A stretch of 64,000 nucleotides of DNA from Patescibacteria group bacterium (GCA_018817125.1 JAHIUN010000005.1:62001-126000); one strand, 5' to 3'. Counted from the first letter of the stretch, positions 1 to 8,171 are shown. Numbers and translations: made by a program. Notes: generated from the letters alone by a model not told the origin.

Positions 1-82
1 TTACATCTTAACGCCCTCCTCTTATTTTGCCAAATCCGTTTTTTTGGATCCGGAATCAGCCGCCCTTTTGCATTTTTGTCTC

Positions 83-607
83 TTACCCCCTTTTTTTATT
101 GTCCCGGTCAAATGCCTGTTCCATTTCCCTGCTGATTCTCATAAAATCCTCAACCCTTTTACAGTTCTTATAAGCCATTTCTTTCCATTGCGGATGGATG
201 TCATTGGCATGCCTGCCGCCAAACAGAGACAAGCCTGGCCGAGGGCCCTTTAATATTATATGGATACCATCTCTTATCTTTAAGACCCTCTGATCGACTT
301 CCTTGCCTTCCAGCTGACACGTCGTTTTATACAATGCGCCAGAAAAAATCACCTTTGCCAATATATGACCTGCGATTGTTCTGTAATCCTGGATTGATGC
401 GCCCCAACGCCTAAGCAGGGATTCTAATTCCCAATATTGGTTTTCCGGTTCCTCTACGGTGATCTCAAAATCAAGACCCTCGTTTCCCTCTTCATCTTCA
501 ACCGCTTCGGTCAATTCAAGAGGACTTTCAGAGGCATGGTCATTCAATGAGGTAGCAGTGCCTTTCGGTTCAGGCGTTTTCGGTGATGGGGGGGGCAGTT
601 TGTTCAT
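83..607 (-). CDS. Hypothetical protein with one copy of a new ~95-residue domain
   Basis: I do not recognise a named family. The 174-residue protein has a disordered, proline- and acid-rich N-terminus (about 1-56), then a compact part. Residues about 71-168 align by eye with two segments of the neighbouring 319-residue protein: an H-x-L-A segment, an R-D-G-I box near 112, an F-G-G-x-x-A box near 129 and an M-A-Y box near 144. The motif EITV near 48-51 is shared with the 279-residue protein encoded at 1779-2618. There is no signal peptide or membrane segment, so it is probably cytoplasmic. It starts with ATG 11 bases after the stop of the upstream gene, which suggests co-transcription from the promoter at 1665-1693. 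Confidence 0.75.
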   Translation of the reverse strand: MNKLPPPSPKTPEPKGTATSLNDHASESPLELTEAVEDEEGNEGLDFEITVEEPENQYWELESLLRRWGASIQDYRTIAGHILAKVIFSGALYKTTCQLEGKEVDQRVLKIRDGIHIILKGPRPGLSLFGGRHANDIHPQWKEMAYKNCKRVEDFMRISREMEQAFDRDNKKRG

Positions 608-618
608 AATAGTATGTC

Positions 619-1578
619 TTAATCATCTTCTTCTCCATTTTCAAGCTCATTTATTTCGTCCGTTAGCTTATCTAATTCTTCGTCTAATTGGCCTTCAGGA
701 ATTTCGGGTACTTCGCCTTCTGTTGTTATCGGTTTATCTAGCTCACTTATAATCTTTTCAAGATCACGGGTTTTTATTTCTATTTCTTTATTCGCATCCT
801 CCTGCAGGCCCTTAATATATTCTTTAAGCTTACTGTCTGCATCGAAAAAGTGGGCTGGGTTGTGAATGGTTTCGTAAATGGTTTCGGCGATTTCCGGATC
901 CAAACGATAGGCTTCTTTACCGCCCAAAACCTTTATACCAGCTTCCCCTTTTGAAAGTAATGCGTAAATTCCATCTCTCAATCCTTCCACGCAGTCAATT
1001 TGCTCACCTCTTCCAATCAGAGCCATTTGCAGACGTTTAGGGTCTGTTTTTTCTTCGGCGAATGCGGCCTCCTGAAATCCTTTGTAGATTCTTACCAATG
1101 CCAGCAGATTATGCCCCAGAAAGCGATATTTTTTAATAATGCCACCGATAGTGAATACCTCCTTTTTTAATTTATCGATTCGTATTTTCTGTTCCATGTC
1201 TATTCCCTCTTTATATTCAGCTCCCATTTCTAAGAATTGCTCGGTCGATGTGATAGCTGTGTAAGCCATACCAATGGTTTTTTGGTCTAATTTGTCCGCA
1301 TGATCTTCGCCAAAAATCATAAGGGCTTTACCCTGCATTTTTAGAATTAAATAGACCCCTTCGCGATGTCCTAAATTGTTTTTTTCCACCTCCATTTTAG
1401 CGAGCAAATTGTTGTCGATTGGTTTGGATTCTATAATTTTACCCGCCATTCCGGCAAGCTCTATATCCAATTCAGCTTCCAGCTCCTTTATATTCCTGTC
1501 TTCTTCTGCCAATTCAAATTCATCTCCTTCCAAAACCTCCAAACCATCGTCTGATTCTTCTATGGCCGGTTCATCCAC
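619..1578 (-). CDS. Hypothetical protein with two copies of the new domain; N-terminus possibly frameshifted
   Basis: Function unknown. The reading frame opens with GTG and encodes 319 residues. Two repeats are visible, about 46-128 and 146-255, each with an N-x-L-A segment, an (R/H)-(D/E)-G-(I/V)-Y box (near 72-76 and 201-205), a G-(G/E)-x-x-A box (near 90 and 219) and an aromatic tail. The C-terminal 60 residues are acidic and helical, probably coiled coil. The strong promoter at 1665-1693 lies only 13 bases before an ATG at 1651, which opens a 27-codon frame (MTNKPLKTPAD...) ending in TGA at this GTG. That peptide looks like the missing N-terminus in another frame. Either there is a one-base indel (real or sequencing error) or translation begins at GTG. 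Confidence 0.7.
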   Translation of the reverse strand: MDEPAIEESDDGLEVLEGDEFELAEEDRNIKELEAELDIELAGMAGKIIESKPIDNNLLAKMEVEKNNLGHREGVYLILKMQGKALMIFGEDHADKLDQKTIGMAYTAITSTEQFLEMGAEYKEGIDMEQKIRIDKLKKEVFTIGGIIKKYRFLGHNLLALVRIYKGFQEAAFAEEKTDPKRLQMALIGRGEQIDCVEGLRDGIYALLSKGEAGIKVLGGKEAYRLDPEIAETIYETIHNPAHFFDADSKLKEYIKGLQEDANKEIEIKTRDLEKIISELDKPITTEGEVPEIPEGQLDEELDKLTDEINELENGEEDD

Positions 1579-1664
1579 ACTCCCTGCCAGGTATTTGTAT
1601 AGCCTGTTCCTCAGGGGTGTCTGCCGGTGTTTTGAGGGGCTTGTTGGTCATAATAAAGGATAAC

Positions 1665-1693
1665 ATTTTATTATAAATATTTATTTTTGTCAA
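1665..1693 (-). promoter_or_regulatory. Sigma70-type promoter giving a near-leaderless transcript
   Basis: On the minus strand TTGACA and TAAAAT are separated by 17 bases. The expected transcription start lies about 6 bases before the ATG at 1651, so the message would be almost leaderless. Confidence 0.75.
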
Positions 1694-1778
1694 CTATATC
1701 ATACACATAAAAGCCATTTTTGCTACAGTAAGAAAGAACAATTCCGAAAAAGTATTGTTTGTCATAATTAATAATTTT

Positions 1779-2618
1779 TTAGAGATTATCCAGATCTTCA
1801 ATTTTTTCAGCTAGCACAATTTCATCTTCAATAAGAATTTCACGTATTTTATTAAAAATTTCAATAATTTTTTGTTCTTTTGTTTCAGGATCCATTGATT
1901 GATCTTCCGATAAATTTGTCAAACTGGTTCTTAGGCTGCGTATTCGATCAGCCCTAAATTCTTGACCCCTTTTACTATTGGCCGTTCTTTCTGCCTCATC
2001 ACACATTTGTTTATAAAGTCCTATTTTATCTAATATTGCCTCATCTATTTGCGGCGGTTGTACGGTTATCTCAATATCAGGAAAGCCATCACTTTTATCC
2101 TTCTCTAACTCTAAACCTTTATCTGCTACTTCCATACCTGTTAAGTCAATAATATCTTCATCTTCTTCTGGACCTTTTGGGGTTTCAGGTTTGTGATTGG
2201 GCGCCCATTGTGGCGCTTGCCATTGTGTTTTTGCTTCATCGGATTCTCCGGTTATTGGATCATCTTTTGCAGACCCTTCAGACTGTTCTTTTGGCTTGTC
2301 TAACAAGATTACTCCTTCTGAATCAGGAGATGAAGGTTCACCCTTTTTTTTAGTCAATTTAATAACTCCTTCCCCAGTATCCTTTTGTGTTTCTGTGGCT
2401 TGAGGCGAATCATCAGATGGCAGTATTGTTTTTATGGTATTTCGAGCTACCATTCCTACTACCACTTTTGCCTGAGCTGGAGTTTGATCTGAAGAAGAAC
2501 GATCAGGCGGCCTACTGGTTATTGAAGCCGTATTGTTATCATGATCTATTCTGATTACAGAGGACCTATCTCTGTTGCTTTTTGGGTCAGGCGGTGGTTT
2601 ATCAATAGATCCTCCCAT
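1779..2618 (-). CDS. Hypothetical acidic, largely disordered protein
   Basis: No recognised family. The 279 residues fall into a long low-complexity N-terminal part rich in Asp, Glu, Pro, Ser and Lys (about 1-175) and a helical C-terminal part (about 190-279). The boundary carries EITV followed by a proline (DIEITVQPP), which resembles FEITVEEP in the protein at 83-607 and suggests a common local family. No signal peptide or membrane segment. ATG start; the gene lies 50 bases downstream of the 74-codon gene and is probably in its transcript. Confidence 0.7.
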   Translation of the reverse strand: MGGSIDKPPPDPKSNRDRSSVIRIDHDNNTASITSRPPDRSSSDQTPAQAKVVVGMVARNTIKTILPSDDSPQATETQKDTGEGVIKLTKKKGEPSSPDSEGVILLDKPKEQSEGSAKDDPITGESDEAKTQWQAPQWAPNHKPETPKGPEEDEDIIDLTGMEVADKGLELEKDKSDGFPDIEITVQPPQIDEAILDKIGLYKQMCDEAERTANSKRGQEFRADRIRSLRTSLTNLSEDQSMDPETKEQKIIEIFNKIREILIEDEIVLAEKIEDLDNL

Positions 2619-2668
2619 ATTTTCATGTTATCTAAGATATAAATATTTATTACCTCAGCGCAATGGGG

Positions 2669-2893
2669 CTACCATATTAACCGTTTCAGATCATCAAGAC
2701 TTGAGCCATTAGCATTACTGAGACTTATTCTTAAATTTTTTCGACCCTCTTTATCCAGACCCATCAATGCTGCTGCAATAATTTGACGAGCCTCTTGCAT
2801 TACTATATGTGGTTGTTCAGACTCGAAAAACACTTTTGCTAATGCATCACTGACCTTTTTGACCTCTTTGATTTCGAATAATTCCTTTTCCAT
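2669..2893 (-). CDS. Small hypothetical protein (74 residues)
   Basis: Not recognised. The protein is mostly helical and begins MEKELFEIKEVKKVSDAL. It has a strong sigma70-type promoter just upstream (2923-2951) and is the first gene of a probable minus-strand transcript with the acidic 279-residue protein. No Shine-Dalgarno sequence is visible before the ATG; the predicted leader is about 22 bases. Confidence 0.65.
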   Translation of the reverse strand: MEKELFEIKEVKKVSDALAKVFFESEQPHIVMQEARQIIAAALMGLDKEGRKNLRISLSNANGSSLDDLKRLIW

Positions 2894-2922
2894 AATGGAG
2901 TTGTTTAGCTATAAAGTGATAT

Positions 2923-2951
2923 ATTTTAACTTAAAAAATTCAAATTGTCAA
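2923..2951 (-). promoter_or_regulatory. Sigma70-type promoter for the 74-codon gene
   Basis: Minus-strand TTGACA, 17-base spacer, TAAAAT. The layout is nearly identical to the promoter at 1665-1693. Confidence 0.75.
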
Positions 2952-3023
2952 ATCAATAAATTATTTACTTTCGATCTATTATATTTAAATACGTAGATAA
3001 GCCATTTTTGTTACAAGGGAAAA

Positions 3024-3257
3024 GGACGGAGGAAGGGGTAGATGGTAGAGCGGAGGGGGGGGTAACCACTCCAATCTACGCCCAACCTCCGTCTAGTTGG
3101 TGGAGAGTGAGAACGATTTGTTAGGCTGGGCGGAGAAGCGCAGCCAAGCTGTGTCGCCCTCACTCTCCAAAGATTTAATGCGATGGAGGAAAGTAAAGTA
3201 GAATGGCATGAAAGGGTGGAATAAACGAACCATCCTGCAATTCTAACCTCCACCGCA
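3024..3257. ncRNA. Candidate structured RNA in a gene-free stretch (three strong hairpins)
   Basis: This GC-richer part of a 409-base gap forms three consecutive stems. Stem 1 pairs GACGGAGG (3025-3032) with CCTCCGTC (3086-3093), and inside it GTAGAT (3038-3043) with ATCTAC (3074-3079). Stem 2 is 11 perfect pairs, 3101-3111 with 3159-3169, enclosing GGCTG/CAGCC (3124-3128, 3141-3145). Stem 3 pairs 3079-3089 with 3247-3257 with one mismatch and encloses 3214-3219/3230-3235. Strand is uncertain. It matches no RNA class I can name; a folded repeat is the alternative. Confidence 0.4.
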
Positions 3258-3302
3258 ATTGTAACCACGAAGTGTACCCACGATGAGTACTATTCGAAAA
3301 GG

Positions 3303-6212
3303 TTAGGAGATTATTGTACGTTTTTTAAACGGTTTGTCAAAATGTTTTCTCAGTCCATACCATCCTCCGCTCATCACCATCAGGCCTAATAGGTATTTTA
3401 ATTCGATCGGATAGTTATCTTTTTTAGGCTGCTGACTTATTTTTTTCTGTTCCAATCCAATCAACTGTTTTTCGAATTCTGAAGCGCGGACATGAAGGGT
3501 GACGGGCTGTTGAATATCGATTAATTGTTTTGCCATTGACATATCTACAGGACTACTGGCATATGAAACTTGAATTATTTGATCCTGATTTTTTATATAG
3601 AGCACTTCACCTTCTTCGTAAATAAAAGCTATTTCTCCTTCCAGTGTTTCATTTTTCAGTTCCCATTGGTAATTGGCGACGTCTTGATTGACTTTTGATG
3701 ATGCGGGTACGCGATTGGATGCTGATGCCTTCGTTTTTTTCGGTTCTGGTTCCCAGCTTCCTCCATCGTGCGTAAACACCTCGTTTTTGTGAGTTTTTCC
3801 GTAGCAAATCCGATCTGCCACTTCATTCAGGGGGTTGAGCAGGTTGGCGCAATCATCACTATTGTTCAGCGCGATACCGATTTCGGCTTTTCGGAAGGTG
3901 CGCATACCGCCTGGAGCGATGGCACCCCCTTCGATCAAAAATGGCCTTGAGCCTTTTACCAGGTCATCATCTATCTGCCAGCCGCTGAGGCAGATCTTCT
4001 GGTCAGTCGGATTGCTAATGCGCACCCATTCCATGGTTTCGCCTTTTTCCGGGTTGGGTAAGATGGCATCTATTTTTAAACCTTCGTTTGGGCATACGAC
4101 GTCTTCCTTAAGCCCTGTTTCGTCATTTTCTTCTTCATTTGCTACACTTTCATCAATTACCAGTTTTACGGTATTTTCTGCATTTATTTCATCATTTTCC
4201 GGGCGAGGATTTATATCCTCGCCTTCAGGGGTTGGGTCGCTCGTTTCATAAACCCATAAACCTAATCTTTTTTCCTTCGCGCTTTGTTCGTATTGCACGA
4301 ATTCATCTAAATATCTGAACGGGTAATCTGTGTAAGCCTCCCCGAAGCCATTTTTAATGATTTCCGCATTAATAAATATTCCTCTCAAATAAACATAGGC
4401 CAGCAATCGGTTGTAGGTGTCCATTGTGGTTTCATCAAATTCCAGCACCACCGTCTGATTTGCCAATAAGTTTTTTAAATAATCACTGGCTTCCTTTCCG
4501 AATTCTTCCTCTTCTAAAAACGGATGCACGGTTTCGGGCGTGTCCACACCGATCAGGCGGATCTTGAATGATTCATTGTCAATTTCCACTTCCAGCGTGT
4601 CTCCGTCGATGATTTTAAGAACGCGTGCATTCATGCCATCCCGGAAGTAATTGGTCCGGAAGATCAGCTGTCCGCTTTTGGCGTCTGTCCAGTTGATCCG
4701 GTCAATCAGATTCCCCATAGGATCCATCAGGCTGATCTGGTCTGACGTGTTGGTCATGGTCAGACCGAAATCAGAGGGGTCGGCCGTCTTTTTTTCATAA
4801 GCTCCCATTACCATTCCGTCCAGCGCGTATGGTTTGCCTTTTTGGTTAACCAGCGTCCAGCCCTCCAGCGCGATGGATTCGTTTAAATTGTTTTTAAGAG
4901 TGATGGTCTCATCGCCGTCATCCTTCCCGTCCGGATTGGGTAAAACGTTTTGTATAATGATTGCGTCCACCGGATACGCTTTCGGGGGCGGAGGGAATTG
5001 ATTTTCTTCCCCCGGGGAAATAGATTTTGTCCATTCAAAGCCTCCATCCAATCTTTTGGCATACGTCCAGTTTTCTTTTGCATCCGAATACCTTATTACC
5101 TCTTTCGGTTCTCCGTTCGGATCCAATAACCGTACGTCATCTTCACTGTTTTTAAGTGACAGATTCAGGCCTGGTGCCTCGAACAGTCGGTATTCATCGG
5201 GCATCAAAACCGTTTTATCCCGAATCCAATAGGGCGTACTTCCTCCCTCTGCGTCGTCTAAATACCAACCTGTGATGTCGATTGGTCCTTTGGTGCTGTT
5301 ATTCAGCTCAATCCATTCGCCTGCCGTATCACTTCCTTCCGGATTCACCATTACTTCACTGATGAGCTGATAGGAAGGATAAGAAAATTCGATGGGTACA
5401 ACTTCAGCCATGGGTTGTATTGAGGTGGGAGGCTCAGGATTATTATCCTGAGCTTCAGGCGGAACAAATTCATCCGACTTTTCTTCATTTGTTTGATGGT
5501 CGCCATTCTCAACACCCGGAGTGGCGAAAGTTTTTAGTAACCCTTCTTTTATATTGATTTGTTCGGTGCTTCGGTTCCATTCACCGTTGTCGTTTCGTTC
5601 ATACGACTGGAATTCATCCGATAACAGATGTTCCACGCTCATCTGGTCGCCGATGCCGCCATCAGGATTTTTTAGTTCAATCTCAATCAACCCTTCCATA
5701 AAATAAAGTGAGTCTTTGGTTATGTCCGGTTTGATATCCAGTGCGGAATAACGACTGTTGCTGTAATACGAAAACAAAAAATAACCATCAGATTCAACAG
5801 CCTGAGACTCTTTTGCTATATCAATCCATCGTCCTCCTTTTGTTATACCGCGAATCTGCCAGCCGATTAGGTCAATTGATTGGCTGGTTGGATTGTAAAG
5901 CTCTACCCACGAGTCCTTTTCCGGATTCACTTCTGAACCAATCATTACTTCGCTGATGAGGAGTTTTGTGATGAAAGGCTCATCAGTTGTGGAGACTATA
6001 TCTTCTTCGTCTGTTTCCGGGCGCGGATTATTATCCGCGCCTTCAGTTTGTGGAATTACTTCTCCTACATCTTCTTCGACCATTTCCTCTGTTGGGCGTG
6101 GATCTGGATCCGCACTTTCAGCAGGTGGGATTATTTCCTCCGCAATTATATGAATGGGTTGGCATAGTAAAAGGGTGATTACTAAAAGCCCGCATAAATA
6201 ACGCTTAATCAT
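3303..6212 (-). CDS. Membrane-anchored lamin-tail / thermonuclease surface protein
   Basis: A 969-residue exported protein. Residues 1-25 are a signal peptide. Lamin-tail-like (LTD) modules with the ISEVM...W(I/V)ELYN pattern lie at about 82-205, 280-400, 415-525 and 705-825. A staphylococcal-nuclease-like domain is at about 528-660, with IDGDTLEV, RLIGVDTPET (catalytic Arg and Asp) and DTYNRLLAYVYL (second catalytic Arg), so it probably cleaves extracellular nucleic acid. Near the C-terminus a hydrophobic segment (about 938-955) followed by KHFDKPFKKR looks like a membrane anchor with a cytoplasmic tail. Four linkers of the type EGADNNPRPE are encoded by palindromic repeat DNA. The likely role is nucleotide scavenging at the cell surface. 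Confidence 0.85.
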   Translation of the reverse strand: MIKRYLCGLLVITLLLCQPIHIIAEEIIPPAESADPDPRPTEEMVEEDVGEVIPQTEGADNNPRPETDEEDIVSTTDEPFITKLLISEVMIGSEVNPEKDSWVELYNPTSQSIDLIGWQIRGITKGGRWIDIAKESQAVESDGYFLFSYYSNSRYSALDIKPDITKDSLYFMEGLIEIELKNPDGGIGDQMSVEHLLSDEFQSYERNDNGEWNRSTEQINIKEGLLKTFATPGVENGDHQTNEEKSDEFVPPEAQDNNPEPPTSIQPMAEVVPIEFSYPSYQLISEVMVNPEGSDTAGEWIELNNSTKGPIDITGWYLDDAEGGSTPYWIRDKTVLMPDEYRLFEAPGLNLSLKNSEDDVRLLDPNGEPKEVIRYSDAKENWTYAKRLDGGFEWTKSISPGEENQFPPPPKAYPVDAIIIQNVLPNPDGKDDGDETITLKNNLNESIALEGWTLVNQKGKPYALDGMVMGAYEKKTADPSDFGLTMTNTSDQISLMDPMGNLIDRINWTDAKSGQLIFRTNYFRDGMNARVLKIIDGDTLEVEIDNESFKIRLIGVDTPETVHPFLEEEEFGKEASDYLKNLLANQTVVLEFDETTMDTYNRLLAYVYLRGIFINAEIIKNGFGEAYTDYPFRYLDEFVQYEQSAKEKRLGLWVYETSDPTPEGEDINPRPENDEINAENTVKLVIDESVANEEENDETGLKEDVVCPNEGLKIDAILPNPEKGETMEWVRISNPTDQKICLSGWQIDDDLVKGSRPFLIEGGAIAPGGMRTFRKAEIGIALNNSDDCANLLNPLNEVADRICYGKTHKNEVFTHDGGSWEPEPKKTKASASNRVPASSKVNQDVANYQWELKNETLEGEIAFIYEEGEVLYIKNQDQIIQVSYASSPVDMSMAKQLIDIQQPVTLHVRASEFEKQLIGLEQKKISQQPKKDNYPIELKYLLGLMVMSGGWYGLRKHFDKPFKKRTIIS
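4201..4228 (-). repeat. In-frame REP-like palindrome (copy a)
   Basis: Arms GGCGAGGAT and ATCCTCGCC (9 pairs, 4-base loop), followed on the plus strand by TTCAG. It encodes the linker around residue 666 of the nuclease. Confidence 0.7.
5432..5458 (-). repeat. In-frame REP-like palindrome (copy b)
   Basis: Arms GCTCAGGAT and ATCCTGAGC, loop TATT, then TTCAG. Both arms changed together relative to the other copies. It encodes the linker near residue 256. Confidence 0.7.
6020..6046 (-). repeat. In-frame REP-like palindrome (copy c)
   Basis: Arms GGCGCGGAT and ATCCGCGCC, loop TATT, then TTCAG. It encodes EGADNNPRPE near residue 60 of the nuclease. Confidence 0.7.
6095..6121 (-). repeat. In-frame REP-like palindrome (copy d, imperfect)
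   Basis: GGCGTGGAT, CTGG, ATCCGCACT then TTCAG, with one mismatch and one wobble. It shares ATCCGCACTTTCAG with the palindrome inside the transposase gene at 19396-19427. Confidence 0.65.
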
Positions 6213-6373
6213 ATTTTATTCGGGGCGGGGCATTAGATAATAAATGCCGGGAGTGCTTATTTAATAAAAGCCCAAGGCGCGTAACGTATAATTTGTGTCG
6301 TTAGGGCGGCAACTCAGGCTTGTCCTTTGAATGGAAGGATACTAATTTAGCATGCTTATTTATTTTAGTCAAT
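6213..6373. other. Intergenic stretch before the nuclease gene
   Basis: This probably holds the nuclease promoter and leader. I see a small hairpin (TCCTT/AAGGA near 6330-6345) and GC-rich clusters, but no promoter or riboswitch I can assign. Confidence 0.3.
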
Positions 6374-6402
6374 ACTAATAAAGACCCGAACCATCGGGCC
6401 TT
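6374..6402 (-). terminator. Rho-independent terminator
   Basis: On the minus strand CCCGA, loop TGGT, TCGGG, then TCTTTATT. It lies 35 bases after the 73-codon gene. Confidence 0.6.
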
Positions 6403-6436
6403 TACTTAATATGTAGTGTTTTTTTGAGGAGAGAGA

Positions 6437-6658
6437 CTATTCAGCGCTTGGGTCTCCGTTTGTATCGGGAGATACTACAGAAACAGTCGTTTCCAGAACA
6501 TTTTTCACCCTGATCGGCTGTTCCACAACAGGTGATTCAATGTCTACCGGAGGCAATTGATCCACTGTTTTGTATTTATTCATTACGACGTACCAAATTG
6601 CAATGACAACCACGATCAGCAGGACAAAGAGGAGTAAGTTTTTTTCATTTTTCTTCAT
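6437..6658 (-). CDS. Small single-pass membrane protein
   Basis: Not a recognised family. The 73-residue protein has a short basic N-terminus (MKKNEKN), one hydrophobic helix (about 8-25) and an acidic, proline-containing tail expected outside the cell. It lacks a cysteine lipobox. It is transcribed away from the 93-codon gene and ends at the terminator at 6374-6402. Confidence 0.6.
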   Translation of the reverse strand: MKKNEKNLLLFVLLIVVVIAIWYVVMNKYKTVDQLPPVDIESPVVEQPIRVKNVLETTVSVVSPDTNGDPSAE

Positions 6659-6765
6659 GGAAATGTTTGTTAGTAGCTAACGTGTTTTAAATCACGGTGA
6701 ATATATATTAGCAATCATCCTGGTCGACTGTAAAGATTTTAATTCGTGTTTTCGAGGGGAAAGTG

Positions 6766-6794
6766 TTGATATTTCCTCTAGAAAGGAGTATAAT
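6766..6794 (+). promoter_or_regulatory. Sigma70-type promoter
   Basis: TTGATA, 17-base spacer, TATAAT. The expected start leaves a leader of only about 10 bases before the ATG at 6812. Confidence 0.75.
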
Positions 6795-6811
6795 AATGAG
6801 ATAACTTAAGC

Positions 6812-7093
6812 ATGCCTATGCCTTCTGATAAGACTCAAAAATTCACTTTTGCACAGTTCGGAGACCTGCTTCAGCAAGCCTGGGAAGATGGGCATATCGG
6901 TGAAGAGGTTCATGAATCTATAGAGTCCGGCGTGATTCCTATTCGCTATCTGCGTGAAAAACTCCGCCTGGTTATCGAGCGGTCTGATGAGGAAGGGTAT
7001 TTAGATGTGACTCAATTGGCTGACATTATTCCATTTCCTGTTTCCCGCCCCCAGGATAATGATCAATTAGACCAATATCGGGAAGCTGCTTAG
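6812..7093 (+). CDS. Small hypothetical protein (93 residues)
   Basis: Not recognised. A soluble, mainly helical acidic protein (FAQFGDLLQQAWEDGHIGEE near residues 13-32) with no signal peptide. It forms a complete single-gene unit: a consensus promoter 18 bases before the ATG, and a terminator immediately after the stop. The first codons read ATG CCT ATG CCT, so either ATG could serve. Confidence 0.65.
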   Translation: MPMPSDKTQKFTFAQFGDLLQQAWEDGHIGEEVHESIESGVIPIRYLREKLRLVIERSDEEGYLDVTQLADIIPFPVSRPQDNDQLDQYREAA

Positions 7094-7119
7094 TTTATCT
7101 CCTCATTATATATAATGAA

Positions 7120-7150
7120 GGCCAGCCATATTAGGCGGGCTTTTTTATTT
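7120..7150 (+). terminator. Rho-independent terminator overlapping the convergent gene
   Basis: GCCAGCC, loop ATATTA, GGCGGGC, then TTTTTT. The 3' arm and T-run are also the last codons and stop of the PrsW-like gene on the other strand. Confidence 0.7.
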
Positions 7151-8171
7151 TAGGCCGCCAACCTTTTCGGAATTTTGCGACAAGACGATCTTCCTTTTGT
7201 CCGACTTTGTACAAACGAAAAATAATGACAATTCCCACAACAATCAGTGGTACAGCCAAAAAGCCCAATGTAAATTCAAAAAGTAAATTAATAACTGCAT
7301 GGAACAGTGTGGCAAAAAAGATTCCTTCCATGATTTTTTCTTCCCGGTATAGGGCTGATCGTTTAAACGTTAACAGTTTTGGTAACCATTTGCTACGATA
7401 CGTTTTGTCACCTTCTTCGATTTTTACAATCGGCTGGGCGAAGTGTGCCAGGCCATAGTAATATCCAAAAATACCCGAAGCCACCAAATGAATGGGGATT
7501 GTGATCATCGTCCGATAAAAAATAATACTCATGTCGCCTGACGCTAAACTGTAGATGATGTTTTCAATGAACGCGAAGGCCAAGCCCACCACAATACTCA
7601 GCGTGATGGCGTCATCGATATCTTTTAATTTTTTATCGTCCGTAATCCGTACAATCAGATGCTTGATATATTCCTCGATGATTGCCAGGAATAAAATGGT
7701 CCCCAGCGCCGTACCGATAATCGGATGATTGAACCAGTTTTGGAATAGGGTTTGCAGATAAATCACTAAACCGATCATCAGACTTACGGTCACAAATCCC
7801 AACGGTTCATCTTTAATGGCATTTTTAAGGTTTGTCAGAACATTATGATTGAAAAAATTCAGCACCACTGAGACTAATCCACTTAATGCAAAAAGAATGA
7901 TGGAAAGCAGAACCAGGTTGGCAATGAAGATAAAAATACCACTTAAAAGTGCCGATTCCAAAAGCGGCTGAAAGATCTCATATTCCGACAGTCTCGGCAA
8001 AAAATGCTGGTAAAGATATTTGTATCCAAAAACCGGTACCATGGCAAAAAGGCCCACGCCGAAGCTTTGCGCAATCACTTTAAAAGGCTGAGGATGGTAG
8101 TCTTTTTTATAAAACAGGTATCCCCAGGCTAAGGTTGTCAGAATCAGTAATGTGGCATAAAATAGGACCAC
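7131..8171 (-). CDS. PrsW-family intramembrane protease
   Basis: A multi-spanning membrane protein of 346 residues with about eight to nine hydrophobic helices. The PrsW hallmark motifs are present in order: E-E-x-x-K as IIEEYIKHL (about 160), FIEN as AFAFIENIIYSL (about 197), a His in PIHLVASGIFGYYYG (about 227) and a His in LFHAVINLL (about 290). These are the putative catalytic and metal-binding residues of the glutamic/metallo-type intramembrane proteases. In Firmicutes PrsW clips an anti-sigma factor; no such partner gene is nearby, so the substrate here is unknown. The gene has its own promoter at 8249-8277. Confidence 0.85.
   Translation of the reverse strand: MVLFYATLLILTTLAWGYLFYKKDYHPQPFKVIAQSFGVGLFAMVPVFGYKYLYQHFLPRLSEYEIFQPLLESALLSGIFIFIANLVLLSIILFALSGLVSVVLNFFNHNVLTNLKNAIKDEPLGFVTVSLMIGLVIYLQTLFQNWFNHPIIGTALGTILFLAIIEEYIKHLIVRITDDKKLKDIDDAITLSIVVGLAFAFIENIIYSLASGDMSIIFYRTMITIPIHLVASGIFGYYYGLAHFAQPIVKIEEGDKTYRSKWLPKLLTFKRSALYREEKIMEGIFFATLFHAVINLLFEFTLGFLAVPLIVVGIVIIFRLYKVGQKEDRLVAKFRKGWRPKIKKPA

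Noticed and set aside
3078-3130. GCCCAAC and GTTAGGC resemble integron attC R boxes
   Set aside because: No symmetric L boxes, no cassette array and no integrase; the GACGGAGG/CCTCCGTC stem explains the pairing better.
3101-3169. Possible SRP RNA hairpin
   Set aside because: The tip lacks the conserved symmetric loop and GGAA/AGCAGC arrangement.
3182-3222. GAGGAAAGT and GAAAGGGTGG look like RNase P RNA motifs
   Set aside because: The spacing is far too short and the other conserved RNase P regions are missing.
3011-3268. 85-codon open frame on the minus strand
   Set aside because: It coincides with the strongly paired stretch, has no start context, and its composition (Ser, Arg, Pro, Leu) is that of read-through of GC-rich repeats.
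6213-6373. Possible riboswitch before the nuclease gene
   Set aside because: There are GC clusters and a small hairpin but no recognisable aptamer core.
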